Positions 8,979 through 18,016 are shown, counted from the first letter of the stretch. The stretch is 64,000 nucleotides of DNA from CAZICM01 sp964537685 (GCA_964537685.1 CAZICM010000020.1:1-64000); one strand, 5' to 3'. Program-made: numbers and translations. Notes: generated by a model from the sequence alone, not told the origin.

Positions 8979-10403
8979 ATGGCCGGTGATGCCCGTCCCG
9001 ATTCATCCAAACCCCTGCCTCCGGGCGCCTGGGCCCCCGCGCGAAAGCTCGCCCTTCGCCTGCTTTATCCCGTCGAGCGCTTTCTTCATATCGAAGCCGC
9101 AAGCGGAATTGTTCTTCTCTTGTGCGCCGCCGCCGCGCTCGCCTGGGCCAATTCGCCCTGGGCTCATTCCTACGAAGCCCTTTGGCATACCGAATTCGGC
9201 CTGCGCCTAGGCCCCTATGCCTTTCAGCAAACGCTTCATTTTTGGATAAACGACGGTCTGATGACCATTTTCTTTTTTGTCGTCGGCCTTGAAATCCGCC
9301 GGGAAATGGATCACGGCGAATTGGCCGATATCAAGCGCGCCACCTTGCCCATTGCGGCGGCCCTGGGCGGGATGATCGCGCCCGCGCTTCTCTTTTTGCT
9401 GCTCAACCGAAGCGCGCCTCAAAATCATGCGGGATGGGGCGTACCGATGGCCACCGACATTGCCTTTGCGGTGGGCGTTTTGGCGCTCTTGGGCAAGCGC
9501 GTACCGGCCGCGCTCCGCATTTTGCTGCTTGCGCTTGCGATTATCGACGATATAGGCGCCATTATTGTCATTGCTTTATTTTATAATCAAGGGATTGCTC
9601 TTGATGGCTTTGCAATTGCAGGGGCGGGCTTCGCCCTGGTGCTTTTATTTCAGCGCTTTGGTGTGAGAACGCCGTTTTTTTATATAGTTCCCGGCGCCAT
9701 TTTATGGGCTGGCATGCTTCGTTCGGGGGTACATCCGACGCTGGCGGGCGTCGCGCTTGGATTGCTCACGCCTGTAAAGCCCTGGTTTGGCCCTCAAGGC
9801 TTTTTGGAGCGGGCGCGCGAGGCATTTGATTATGTGGAAAGCCATTTAAGCGAAACCCTCGAAGACGAAAAGAACCTGCTTGGTCCACTCGATCGGATTG
9901 CAGAGGCCAGAAAAGAGGCTGTTTCGCCGGTGGTTCGCCTAGAGGCGAAGCTTCATCCCTGGGTAGCCTTTGGCATCATGCCTTTGTTTGCGCTGGCCAA
10001 CGCGGGTGTGAGCCTGAAGGGTTTAAGCTTTAGCGCCCAAGGAATTCCGTTTTTACTGCTTGGAATTTCGATAGGATTGGTTGTGGGCAAACCTCTAGGG
10101 ATTTTCGTTGCGAGTTTTATCTGTGTGCGCCTGCGGCTGAGCGCATTGCCGAGGGCCGTATCGTGGAAAGGCATTGTATTGGTGGGCGCGGTTGCCGGCA
10201 TAGGCTTTACGATGGCCATTTTCGTGGCCTCGCTGGCCTTTGATCAAGCCTCTCAACTGGCCGCCGCAAAGCTCGCGGTGCTCTTGGGTTCGGCCATTTC
10301 CGCGGTGATCGGGTTAATTTATGGCCGAGTTGTCTTTGCATCCGATGATATTCACCAAGGCGCTGCATCGGCGGGCGAGGCGGAGAAATCAGCGGATATT
10401 TAA
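8979..10403 (+). CDS. nhaA: Na+/H+ antiporter NhaA
   Basis: NhaA exchanges internal Na+ (or Li+) for external protons at the inner membrane. The 474-residue protein has about 12 hydrophobic segments. It carries the paired aspartates of the transport site in AIIDDIGAI, the upstream MATDIAFAVG aspartate, the early FFFVVGLEIRREM motif, and the late GIGFTMAIF segment. Extra charged residues between helices (about 275-315, LEDEKN...) make it longer than E. coli NhaA (388). The gene stands alone on the plus strand, 84 bp after the large propeller gene and convergent with the next gene. Confidence 0.94.
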   Translation: MAGDARPDSSKPLPPGAWAPARKLALRLLYPVERFLHIEAASGIVLLLCAAAALAWANSPWAHSYEALWHTEFGLRLGPYAFQQTLHFWINDGLMTIFFFVVGLEIRREMDHGELADIKRATLPIAAALGGMIAPALLFLLLNRSAPQNHAGWGVPMATDIAFAVGVLALLGKRVPAALRILLLALAIIDDIGAIIVIALFYNQGIALDGFAIAGAGFALVLLFQRFGVRTPFFYIVPGAILWAGMLRSGVHPTLAGVALGLLTPVKPWFGPQGFLERAREAFDYVESHLSETLEDEKNLLGPLDRIAEARKEAVSPVVRLEAKLHPWVAFGIMPLFALANAGVSLKGLSFSAQGIPFLLLGISIGLVVGKPLGIFVASFICVRLRLSALPRAVSWKGIVLVGAVAGIGFTMAIFVASLAFDQASQLAAAKLAVLLGSAISAVIGLIYGRVVFASDDIHQGAASAGEAEKSADI

Positions 10404-10409
10404 TAAATT

Positions 10410-10952
10410 CTATAAAAATGGCAGCCTGCCCGCCAATAAATAATAACCAAGCCCGCTCGCAATCAATAACACCAAAATACCTGCCAATGCGATCGTTATT
10501 AAACCCGGACCTTCGCTTTCACCGGCCGCGCCGGCCTGCGAGGGAGGAACCACATCCGGCAGCTCGTGCTCCACTTCAACCGAGAGTCCCCGCTCCCGAA
10601 GCAGCGCCGATGCCGTGTCGAAAAAATCTTGATATGCCTTCGGATCAAGCCCAAACGGCGCTTCGCCAAAGCGCGCCTTGTGAAGCTGTTTCATGCACGC
10701 AAAACTTCGGAGTTTTGCCGCGTTCGTCGCCACATTTAAAAAACCTACCGTCAGCGTGGGCTGATTGGAATCGGCAGGCACAAGCACAATGTGCTGCGTG
10801 GCCTGTTTTCCGCCTCCCGTGCTCACTCCAGGCGGCTCGCGAAGCATCGGGCGATACCCGCTCACGTCGCGGTTGGCGAGCTTGACCTGAAAGACCGCTA
10901 CGAACTCAAGCCCTTTTTGCGCGTAGAGCGTGGGCCTCGCTTGCTGCGTCAT
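10410..10952 (-). CDS. Tail-anchored hypothetical protein
   Basis: Unrecognised protein of about 180 residues. A soluble N-terminal domain (1-140) is followed by a Gly/Ser/Glu linker and one C-terminal hydrophobic helix (about 150-172), so it may be tail-anchored with the domain in the cytoplasm. The ATG at 10952 is preferred over a TTG three codons upstream. It lies 43 bp downstream of the SPFH gene on the same strand and may be transcribed with it, which would suit a membrane-domain partner; that link is inference from position only. Confidence 0.65.
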   Translation of the reverse strand: MTQQARPTLYAQKGLEFVAVFQVKLANRDVSGYRPMLREPPGVSTGGGKQATQHIVLVPADSNQPTLTVGFLNVATNAAKLRSFACMKQLHKARFGEAPFGLDPKAYQDFFDTASALLRERGLSVEVEHELPDVVPPSQAGAAGESEGPGLITIALAGILVLLIASGLGYYLLAGRLPFL

Positions 10953-10995
10953 AAATCCCAAGCGTATGCGTTTGCTTCGCGCCCGGGCAAGTATT

Positions 10996-12066
10996 TCAGG
11001 GCTTGGGCGGCGCGGCCTGCGGCGCGGGCGTTTCGTCTTTCTTTGGCTCCGCCGCCGCTTCGTCGTCTTTCAATCCAAAGAGGGCCGCAAGCTTTTTGTC
11101 GTCTTCCGATAAACTGCCAACTTCAGCCGCGTCCAAGGTCAGCATCGGAAAGGCATTGCCTCCGTTCATCACGGGCAATTTGCCGTTCCAGCGCTCAAGC
11201 GCCCTGTATTGAAGCACTTTGGCCGATGTCGACGCGCGCGCGAGCAGATTGGCGCGGGCCTCGGCTTTGGCGCGGATGAGTCTTGCGTCGGCTTCGCCTC
11301 GAGCGCGTGCCCGGGCCGCAGAGGCTTCGCCTTCGGCTTTGGTGATGGCTTGTTCGGCTTCGGCTTTGACTTGGCGCACCCGGTTTTCGGCCTGAATCGC
11401 GAGCTGTGTCGCTTCCATGGCCCGGTTGATGGCCGCGATTACGTTGTCGGGAAGGCGCAGCGCGCCCGCGAAAGTGAGCTGATCGATAATAAAGCCGTCG
11501 GCTTGAAGCTTCTCTTGAAGCTTGGTCCGCACGTCTTTCATAAAGTCGGTTTTGCCCTGCCCATAGATATGGTCGACGGTGTGCTGCGAGGCGACGAGGT
11601 TAAACGAATCGCGCACGGCATTGCGGATATATCCGTCGGCCAGTTCCTCGAGCGAACGCTTTCGGAAACGCATGTAAATGCTCGGCGCCTTTTCGGGAAC
11701 GATATGAAAAGAGAGCGCGCAATCGGCATTGATATTCACGCCCTCGGTCGATGAAAACGTTATGGATTCATCGACGGGGCTGCCTTCGCGCACGTCTTTT
11801 GTCCAGATGGTTGTGTGGATGCTGGTGGGGAAGACGATCACCTGCTCGGTGATCCGGTTAAAGAAGACCCAGCCTGTGACGATGGGAATGCTTTCGATGC
11901 CGCGGTCGCTGCCTGTGAGTTTGACGCGGATGCCCACTTCCGCGGCGCCCACGCGGACGACGCAGCTTGAGGCGACAATCACGCCAAATATAAGCAAAAC
12001 GGCGATAGGGATGATGCGTGCGAGGAGCGAGGGGCTTTTGGTTGGAGCGTTGACGGTGGAGGCCAC
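10996..12066 (-). CDS. SPFH/Band 7 (prohibitin-like) membrane protein
   Basis: SPFH proteins form oligomeric rings on the membrane and organise proteases or microdomains. This 356-residue member has one N-terminal membrane helix (about 15-38), then a Band 7 domain (about 39-210) with the typical prohibitin pattern of an inner beta-sheet followed by DNVIAAINRAMEATQLAIQAE. An Ala/Glu/Arg-rich coiled coil (about 225-285) leads to a short conserved end and an Ala/Pro/Lys tail. It resembles prohibitin/HflC-type proteins more than flotillins. No FtsH or NfeD partner is adjacent; the tail-anchored protein downstream is the nearest candidate. Confidence 0.85.
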   Translation of the reverse strand: MASTVNAPTKSPSLLARIIPIAVLLIFGVIVASSCVVRVGAAEVGIRVKLTGSDRGIESIPIVTGWVFFNRITEQVIVFPTSIHTTIWTKDVREGSPVDESITFSSTEGVNINADCALSFHIVPEKAPSIYMRFRKRSLEELADGYIRNAVRDSFNLVASQHTVDHIYGQGKTDFMKDVRTKLQEKLQADGFIIDQLTFAGALRLPDNVIAAINRAMEATQLAIQAENRVRQVKAEAEQAITKAEGEASAARARARGEADARLIRAKAEARANLLARASTSAKVLQYRALERWNGKLPVMNGGNAFPMLTLDAAEVGSLSEDDKKLAALFGLKDDEAAAEPKKDETPAPQAAPPKP

Positions 12067-12085
12067 GAGGGCCTTCTATCACGAT

Positions 12086-13126
12086 TTAAACCTGATGTTT
12101 ACGTACGGACCAAACAAAGCCGTCGTACCAGAAGTGCATGATGGATACGACTTGAGGGATGCACCATAGATAGCGGTTGTCGCCTGTGACCCATTCGGCA
12201 AAATAACCATAAGATATAAATACAATAATAAAGAATGGAAGCCCTAGTGTGGCGCCGATTAACAATCCCCGGCGAAGCATTAGGGATTGAATTCGGCGGC
12301 CTTCCAGATGCCAGACGAGGGCCAGGTATTGAATGGCATGAAAGGTGTTCATAATTAAAAAAGCCTGGCCGAAGCTATTGAGGCCCCAGGTGAATATCGA
12401 ACAGAAGCCCGTTCCCGCGAGGAGGACGACTTTGGGGAGGGAGATCCGGTGGCCCCGCCGTATAAATGAGCGGTATTTGAGCAGGTAGAAGGCTAAAAAC
12501 AGCGTCCCCGCGGCGATAATGCCATAGCGGAAATAGGCTTGATGGGTTTTGATGAAGACTGGGATTTGAGAGAAGGATGTCCAGCCAATTTCTTCAAATA
12601 GCTCGAATTTTTTGAAATGGGCGAGCATGGTGGCTCCGCCGATAATAGGTCCGATATACATGAAGTGATTGAGCCAAATATCCAGTGTTCTTCCGGTGGA
12701 AGGGTCATTGCCTTCATTTCGATCGTAAATGCGGGCAAGTCCAAAGGTTTGCAATGAAGAATGGTAGACATCCCAGAAGACGACGAGCACGCTGATGGTG
12801 ATCAGGGAGATATCCGAAAGAATCATCGATAGATAGAGAAGGATTGGAACGGCGCTAAAGCGCAAGGGATATAGTCGAAATACGGAAGGATTGGCGTGGC
12901 TGCGGAGGAAGACGGCGCCCAGGTGGGCGTTGATTAAAATGCCAAGCAATACGTTGAGGATAAGGCGTTTTTCGGGGGTTTCGCCGAAATCGATTTTGTA
13001 GCGGGGTGCGGGTGTGCCGGAGAGGGCGATGCCTAGGAGCAAGGCCCAGAGCGGCGAGAGGATAAAGAAAAACCAATCATAGAATTTATTTGCAATATAG
13101 ATGCGTTTTGATGGGCTTTGATTCAT
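12086..13126 (-). CDS. Polytopic membrane protein, paralogue of the 39227-40342 gene
   Basis: Unrecognised 346-residue protein with about eight hydrophobic segments. Conserved-looking polar residues sit within or next to helices: Asn-Ala-His (residues 66-68), a His-x-x-x-Gln pair in the WDVYHSSLQTFGLARIY region, and a late HAIQYLALVW segment. The protein encoded at 39227-40342 has matching features in the same order (AHVH, HFIRQQIGWIAIY, HGVPYIWLLW, a terminal PQ...W), so the two belong to one family. Intramembrane histidines would suit metal or haem binding, but no function is known. The start overlaps the stop of the upstream membrane gene by ATGA. Confidence 0.7.
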   Translation of the reverse strand: MNQSPSKRIYIANKFYDWFFFILSPLWALLLGIALSGTPAPRYKIDFGETPEKRLILNVLLGILINAHLGAVFLRSHANPSVFRLYPLRFSAVPILLYLSMILSDISLITISVLVVFWDVYHSSLQTFGLARIYDRNEGNDPSTGRTLDIWLNHFMYIGPIIGGATMLAHFKKFELFEEIGWTSFSQIPVFIKTHQAYFRYGIIAAGTLFLAFYLLKYRSFIRRGHRISLPKVVLLAGTGFCSIFTWGLNSFGQAFLIMNTFHAIQYLALVWHLEGRRIQSLMLRRGLLIGATLGLPFFIIVFISYGYFAEWVTGDNRYLWCIPQVVSIMHFWYDGFVWSVRKHQV

Positions 13127-13890
13127 GAGCCGCTGGTTTCGCTTGGTTTAGAGGTATTTGGTGCATTGTTTGAAAAACCAAGGCTGATATGAAGATTGGC
13201 GAGGTGTTCGATTAAAGCCGGGGCGAAGAGACTGAGGCCGATCAATTCGAGCGTTTCTTCGATCCAATCGATGATACCATAGGTGAGGTTGTTGCTGCCG
13301 TGGCGTTCGGTCCAATAGCCGAGGGGCAGTTCCATGCCGACGGCGCCGAGGATGTAGATGGCGCCCGCGATGAGGAAGATGCGGGCGGTGCGCCGGGGGA
13401 GGTGGAGGAGGAAGCGGAAGTAGGCGATGCCGAGGAAGGCGACGATGAGCGAGGCGGGGATGACCCAACTGAAATAGAGAAGGCCCGAGAGTTTGAGAAA
13501 GCCAAGGCTTTCGTGAATGGAGATGAGTTCGTCGGCGGCGATGTAGAAAAATCCTAGGGCGAGGCCGTGCCAGTGGAGACGGTAGGGGGCGTTTTTTTGA
13601 GGCTGGGCGCGCGCGATTAAGGTGAGAAGGAAGGCGCAGAAGAGCAGGAGCGCGCAGGTGTAGAAGGTGGGGAGGTTTTGTTCGTAGCTCAAGGAAAAGA
13701 AGGGTAGGGCGCCGCGGGTGTCTTTGAGTTTGAGCTGGGGTTTGAGGAGTTCGACGGTGCCGCCGGCGATGGAGACGAGGGCGCTGAGCGCGAGCAAGAG
13801 GCGCGAAATAAAGGTGGACGAGAGGGTGAGGGTGAGGGGGCCGGCGGGCGGTGCTGAATCGGTGGGCGTTGAAGCGGGGGTGATGGCCAT
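13123..13890 (-). CDS. Six-helix membrane protein of unknown function
   Basis: A 255-residue protein starting at the ATG at 13890. The reading frame stays open further upstream only because it runs antisense to the next gene. About six hydrophobic segments are present. Recognisable features are an AADELISIHE motif between helices 2 and 3, an FRFLLHLPRRTARIFLIAGA stretch, and IEETLELIGLSLF before the last helix; this acidic-residue pattern (DE...HE, then EE..E) recurs in a widespread uncharacterised membrane family. The stop overlaps the next gene's start by 4 bp, so the two membrane proteins are probably made together. The gene diverges from the secreted TPR pair. Confidence 0.7.
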   Translation of the reverse strand: MAITPASTPTDSAPPAGPLTLTLSSTFISRLLLALSALVSIAGGTVELLKPQLKLKDTRGALPFFSLSYEQNLPTFYTCALLLFCAFLLTLIARAQPQKNAPYRLHWHGLALGFFYIAADELISIHESLGFLKLSGLLYFSWVIPASLIVAFLGIAYFRFLLHLPRRTARIFLIAGAIYILGAVGMELPLGYWTERHGSNNLTYGIIDWIEETLELIGLSLFAPALIEHLANLHISLGFSNNAPNTSKPSETSGS

Positions 13891-13911
13891 GGGCGCCGGC
13901 AAGGAAATGCT

Positions 13912-14967
13912 TTGAAAGGAGTGGCTTCTGCTAAGCTTTGGCGCGTGAGTATCGCATGGCTTTTGGCCTTTATGCTGTCCGCGCCGCAGGTGCCCGCTCT
14001 CGCGAATTCCAGCGGTCTTAGTTTGGCCGCCGCGGCCGCTGCGTCGGGGAGGCCGAAGGAGTGTATGTCGAAAACCAAGCGGGGTTCGGCATTTGGGCCT
14101 TCGGTGTGGGAGAGGGCGCGCGTTCCGAATTTGCAGCGGTATTGCGATTTGGTGGCAAGGGCTCATGCCAAGCTCGCGAGCGATCCTGAAGAGGCGAAGA
14201 AGGATGCGGCGCTGGCTGAAAGAACGCTGCCTGGGCATGCGGCGCCGGCCGTGATTGAGGCGAGGGCGGCGCTGTCGCTGGGAGCGCTGGATGCGGCGGC
14301 GAAGGCGTTTGAGAAGGCGCGCGCCATCGATGCGAGGAGCGTTGAAGATCCGGCGACGATGCATGATTTGGCGCGGGTGCTCGCGAAAACAGGGAAGCTG
14401 AAGGATGCGCTTGGGGTGTATCAGGCGCTGGTGCCCAGGGTGGATTTGCTGGGGACGCCGGATGCGCGGGTGGCGGTGCTGTTGAGTGCGGCCTTTGTGT
14501 CGATGGCTTGTGAGCCGGCTCCCGAGGCGGAGGGGGCCGCGCCGAAATCGGCGGAATCGAAGAGGGTTCCTCTCGAAGAGGCCGTGGCGTACCTGCGCGA
14601 GGCGAGGCAGCGTCCGCCCACGCAGCTTGCGGGGGATGTGCTGATTGCGCTTTCGCTATTTCTCGATCGCGCGGGCGACAAGGCGCAGGCCGCGGCGGCG
14701 CTTTCGGATGCGCACCGGACGAGTGCGAGGCTTCGTTCGGGGGCGCTGGATTATTTGGTGGACGCCGATGACCGTCATGCGCTGCTTGCGCTTTCGCTGG
14801 AGGCGACGGATGCGGCGCAGGCGATCAAGCATTGGGAAGATTTTTTGGCGAGCCCGGCTGGCAAGGGAATGTGGGCGGGGGCTGCGCGGGCGAGGCTTTC
14901 CGAGCTTCGCAAGGGCGGGGTAACAAAAGCGGCCGGTGCGCAAGCGCCCTTGAAAAAACAGCGCTGA
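13912..14967 (+). CDS. Secreted TPR protein 1
   Basis: A 351-residue protein with a signal peptide ending near ALANS and Ala-rich helical TPR-like repeats through most of its length (for example the block around AAKAFEKARAID). The start is uncertain: TTG 13912 comes before an AAAGGAG sequence, so the GTG at 13945, which gives a compact signal peptide, may be used instead. After the signal peptide it carries a motif GPSVWERARVPNL that is almost repeated in the next protein (GPTVWAKARNPGL). The downstream gene starts 5 bp after its stop, so they form an operon. It is probably a periplasmic scaffold; no partner is known. Confidence 0.72.
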   Translation: MKGVASAKLWRVSIAWLLAFMLSAPQVPALANSSGLSLAAAAAASGRPKECMSKTKRGSAFGPSVWERARVPNLQRYCDLVARAHAKLASDPEEAKKDAALAERTLPGHAAPAVIEARAALSLGALDAAAKAFEKARAIDARSVEDPATMHDLARVLAKTGKLKDALGVYQALVPRVDLLGTPDARVAVLLSAAFVSMACEPAPEAEGAAPKSAESKRVPLEEAVAYLREARQRPPTQLAGDVLIALSLFLDRAGDKAQAAAALSDAHRTSARLRSGALDYLVDADDRHALLALSLEATDAAQAIKHWEDFLASPAGKGMWAGAARARLSELRKGGVTKAAGAQAPLKKQR

Positions 14968-14971
14968 TGCC

Positions 14972-16060
14972 ATGAGTGCCCGCAAGCCTTTCCTGTTTCG
15001 TGCAGCCCTGTTCGCGATGGGGATGCTCGTTATCGCGGGCGGGATGGGCGGGGCTGAACGCGAGGCTCAGGCTGGGCCGACGGTATGGGCGAAGGCGCGC
15101 AATCCAGGGCTTGCGGATTCGGTTCACTGGCTCAACTACGCCGAGTCGCTGATGCTCGAATACGAGCGGATTCAAGACGAGCGGCCCGATAACCCGCCTC
15201 CCGATAAAGGCTTGTCCTATGTGGCTGCGGCGCGAAAGGTGCTGGAGGAGCGGATCGGCGCCAAAGACTCGGCCGATCCGATGATTCGCTACCGCTATGC
15301 GCAGGTGCTTTACGAGCTGCGCGAGTATCAGCCGGCCTTGGATATGTATGCCTCGGTTGCGCGCTCACCAGGGCTTTCCGAGCCTTTCCGGGCGAGTGCG
15401 CTGTCGGCGCTGGGCACCTGTTACGCGCATGTGGAACGCCGGGCCGAGGAGATTGCTGCTTATACCGACGCGCTGAAGTTGACGACCTACGGCGCTTCGA
15501 GGGCGAATATTTTGGCGAACCGCGCCGAGGCTTATATGGCGACGGGAGACTTGAATTCGGCTGTAAATGGTTATCGCGAAGCCCTGTCTTCGCTCGCTAC
15601 GCTGCATCCGATTGAAATGGCTTTTTATTCCGTGACGCCTTTGTGGGGGCTCGGCGTGGCCCTCGATCGCTCGGGCGATTTGGAGGCCGCATTGGAATCG
15701 ATAAAGCTGGCGCGCGCTTACGATCCGGGCGATCGCCTGCTGAGGCGGCCTACATGGTTTTTTGCGCCGCCTCATGATGAGGCTTGGTATTGGGCGCTGG
15801 GCGCTTGGGAGCGGGCTAGGCGCGATGGGCAAGACAAATCGCCGCGCGCCCATGCTTATCTCGATGCCATTGCAGCATGGCGCCGCTACATCGAGAAGGC
15901 GCCCGAGGGAGATCCATACAAAGCGCTTGCTCAGGCTCGCCTTTCGGCGTGCGAGAAGGAAAGCCGAAAGGCCGCTTTGGGAAGTGTTTCACGCGAGCTT
16001 CCCAAAAAATTAAAGGCCGGGCCGGGGCTGGTTCCTTTGCAAATGCGGACGACTAAATAA
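14972..16060 (+). CDS. Secreted TPR protein 2
   Basis: A 362-residue protein with a signal peptide (about 1-34, ending near AQAG), followed by the motif GPTVWAKARNPGL shared with the preceding gene product. It then has several TPR units: RYRYAQVLYELREYQPALDM, ALGTCYAHVERRAEEIAAYT, NRAEAYMATGDLNSAVNGY and WGLGVALDRSGDLEAALESI. These units are more canonical than those of its neighbour. TPRs serve as protein-docking surfaces, so the pair may form one exported complex. Function unknown. Confidence 0.78.
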   Translation: MSARKPFLFRAALFAMGMLVIAGGMGGAEREAQAGPTVWAKARNPGLADSVHWLNYAESLMLEYERIQDERPDNPPPDKGLSYVAAARKVLEERIGAKDSADPMIRYRYAQVLYELREYQPALDMYASVARSPGLSEPFRASALSALGTCYAHVERRAEEIAAYTDALKLTTYGASRANILANRAEAYMATGDLNSAVNGYREALSSLATLHPIEMAFYSVTPLWGLGVALDRSGDLEAALESIKLARAYDPGDRLLRRPTWFFAPPHDEAWYWALGAWERARRDGQDKSPRAHAYLDAIAAWRRYIEKAPEGDPYKALAQARLSACEKESRKAALGSVSRELPKKLKAGPGLVPLQMRTTK

Positions 16061-16183
16061 GGATTTGGGCCGTCCAACCCGTTCCTGTCCTGCAGATGCG
16101 GAGCAGCGGACAGGGATCTTTGGTTTAGGCTTCGCACTGGCGATCGGTTGTTGAGACTGTCTCTTTGCCGGGAGGCGCTGGAC

Positions 16184-17293
16184 GTGGAGCGCGATTCGGT
16201 ATTTGGAGAGCCTGTTGTTTGGTCGGGGAGGCCCAAGGTCGTCTTTGTCCCGGCGGTGTATCGTATTGGCTCCGCCGTGTGCGCGCTGGCTTCGGCGATA
16301 GCGACAACGTCGGCCGTGATGGTGGCCACGGCCCTGGGGCAGCGCACCGGATCGCTGTTGGTGTTCGCGGCTTGGATGGCCACGCTTTCTATTGGCTTTT
16401 GGTACTTTCCAAAGTGGTGGAGAAGCGAGCTGGAGTATGCGCTGACGGACCGGCATCTCATTGTCCGGCGCGGAAAATTTAGGCGTTCTATCGAGCGGCG
16501 CTCCATCAGTTTCGCGCGTATCCATTGGCATCCCAAGCATGAGGGTACGGGCGATCTCGAGTTGGTGCGCGCGGTGCCCACGGGTGCGCTGCGCAGGCGC
16601 TTGTCGATCACGATGACCGGGCTCGTTGCGCCGGACCGGGTATGGGCGATCATCCGCGGCGTTGCGCCTGCCACGCCGACGGGCGGCAATCGCTTGCTTG
16701 CCCAGCGGCTCGATGATGGAGAGCGGGTTCTGTGGTCGGGCCACCCTCCCAACACATGGCGAAAATGGCTGCCGCATTCAAGGCGCGCCTTCGCCACGGT
16801 GCTGCTTGCGCTGATGTTTGTCGCGCTGGCCACGCTGACTTCAACCCATGCCGTTCACTCCGTGCGCACCGTCACGCGGGCGGGCCTGCGCCCCGAATCC
16901 ATTTCGTTTATTGCGCTGGCCGCGTCGCTTTCGCTCACCATTGTCCTTCTTGTCGCGTCGGCCATTCTTTGCGTCTACTCGGCCATTGTGCAGCCGGCCC
17001 GCTTGGAGACCCGGACGCGCTACCTCATCACCGACAGGCGCGTGCTCATTCAGCGGGGCGACGAAGAACTTCATCTCGATCGCAGCCGCATCGTCGATGT
17101 CATCGATACTCCGGCTTATGGCGGGCTTCGCGATATTTTCCTGGTGCTCGATGGACCCCGGGCAAGGGCTGTAGCGGCAAGCGGTGCATTCGGAGAAAGG
17201 CCGGCCACGGGACTACAGCCCGTTTTGCATCGCGTGGCGGATGCCGATGTAATCCGGGGCATCTTGATGGATGCCGTTCCAGCTCCCGGTTAA
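16184..17293 (+). CDS. Membrane protein with two bacterial PH-like modules
   Basis: The start is placed at GTG 16184, which has a GGGAGG ribosome site 8 bases upstream; an in-frame TTG at 16148 is less likely. The 369-residue protein contains the same module twice. Each has a GE...LWSG or VVWSG opening, hydrophobic helices, then Y-x-[LI]-T-D-R and a basic Arg-Gly (LTDRHLIVRRG; ITDRRVLIQRG) leading into a PH-like beta domain. This is the usual layout of bPH_2-type membrane proteins, which normally have one copy. The second module ends in IFLVLDGPRARAV. The origin as an internal duplication is inferred. The ligand and role are unknown. Confidence 0.75.
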   Translation: MERDSVFGEPVVWSGRPKVVFVPAVYRIGSAVCALASAIATTSAVMVATALGQRTGSLLVFAAWMATLSIGFWYFPKWWRSELEYALTDRHLIVRRGKFRRSIERRSISFARIHWHPKHEGTGDLELVRAVPTGALRRRLSITMTGLVAPDRVWAIIRGVAPATPTGGNRLLAQRLDDGERVLWSGHPPNTWRKWLPHSRRAFATVLLALMFVALATLTSTHAVHSVRTVTRAGLRPESISFIALAASLSLTIVLLVASAILCVYSAIVQPARLETRTRYLITDRRVLIQRGDEELHLDRSRIVDVIDTPAYGGLRDIFLVLDGPRARAVAASGAFGERPATGLQPVLHRVADADVIRGILMDAVPAPG

Positions 17294-17402
17294 TGGGTGA
17301 AGCTTGAGTGAGACGATCTCCAAAAACACCGACGCTTCCTGATAGACTCAGACATCGCGGGCATCGGGCGAACGGTGCCGCGTGAATCAAAGGAGAAGCA
17401 CC

Positions 17403-17720
17403 GTGTCAGAAGGCCATAGCACTACCTCTCCGCTCTTTGAAAACAGCGCAGAGGAAGTTGCGAACCGACTCGAGGCCCACAAGACCGATATTGCCATTGC
17501 AATGGCGAACGAGGCTCGCCAGCTTGTGGATGAGTTTCGTTCATGGCGCTCTAAGCGGCCTTTGGATCATGTGAGAATCGCCGCGATCCGTCAGCTTTTC
17601 GATCTGCACCGGCGGGCGATGGACTATTTGGCTCAGCAGCAGCAGAAAGAACATGCGTCGGGCGGCTCGGGCTTTAGCTCCGGATCGGACGCGCCCAATT
17701 CAGCCGCGTATAAGAAGTGA
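17403..17720 (+). CDS. Small helical hypothetical protein
   Basis: A 105-residue protein started at GTG 17403, chosen because AAGGAG lies 7 bases upstream; an in-frame start at 17382 has no ribosome site. The middle (residues 15-85) is helical and amphipathic, with VDEFRSWRSKR and AMDYLAQQQQKEH; the last 20 residues are Ser/Gly-rich and disordered. No family was recognised. The 157 bases between it and the tRNA hold no gene. Confidence 0.68.
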   Translation: MSEGHSTTSPLFENSAEEVANRLEAHKTDIAIAMANEARQLVDEFRSWRSKRPLDHVRIAAIRQLFDLHRRAMDYLAQQQQKEHASGGSGFSSGSDAPNSAAYKK

Positions 17721-17877
17721 TAAAAAGCCTTTAATTCAGCCGAAAAATAACAATCAGCGCGAGAGCATTGCGAAGTTTGGCTCACCCGATCTAAGGTGTG
17801 CACCCGCGCGGCGGCCCGCACCGCAGCGCGCCCGATCGGGGAGTGACATTTAGAGCATCAGCTTTTTTCGATGCATT

Positions 17878-17963
17878 GCCGAAGTGGCGGAATGGCAGAC
17901 GCGGTGGATTCAAAATCCACTATTCGAAAGGATGTGAGGGTTCAAGTCCCTCCTTCGGCACCA
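17878..17963 (+). tRNA. tRNA-Leu (CAA)
   Basis: An 86-nt class II tRNA. The acceptor stem GCCGAAG (17878-17884) pairs with CTTCGGC (17953-17959), followed by discriminator A and an encoded CCA. The anticodon arm GTGGA/TCCAC encloses TTCAAAA with anticodon CAA at 17911-17913. A long variable arm precedes the T arm GAGGG-TTCAAGT-CCCTC (17936-17952). The long variable arm and the anticodon agree on leucine, reading UUG. Confidence 0.97.
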
Positions 17964-18016
17964 CACGGATAGAATCGGCTTGAAAACAAGCTTGAAGCAA
18001 GCTTGAGAACAACAAG

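Noticed and set aside
13891..14364. 158-codon extension of the six-helix membrane gene
   Set aside because: It is Arg/His-rich antisense sequence of the secreted TPR gene; the ATG at 13890 precedes the first membrane region.
16084..16114. Stem CCTGTCC/GGACAGG after the second TPR gene as a terminator
   Set aside because: The loop is long and no T-tract follows; it could be chance.
16010..16833. Minus-strand open frames of 255 and 300 codons opposite the PH-like gene
   Set aside because: They overlap a gene with a good ribosome site and a recognisable double module; the antisense composition explains them.
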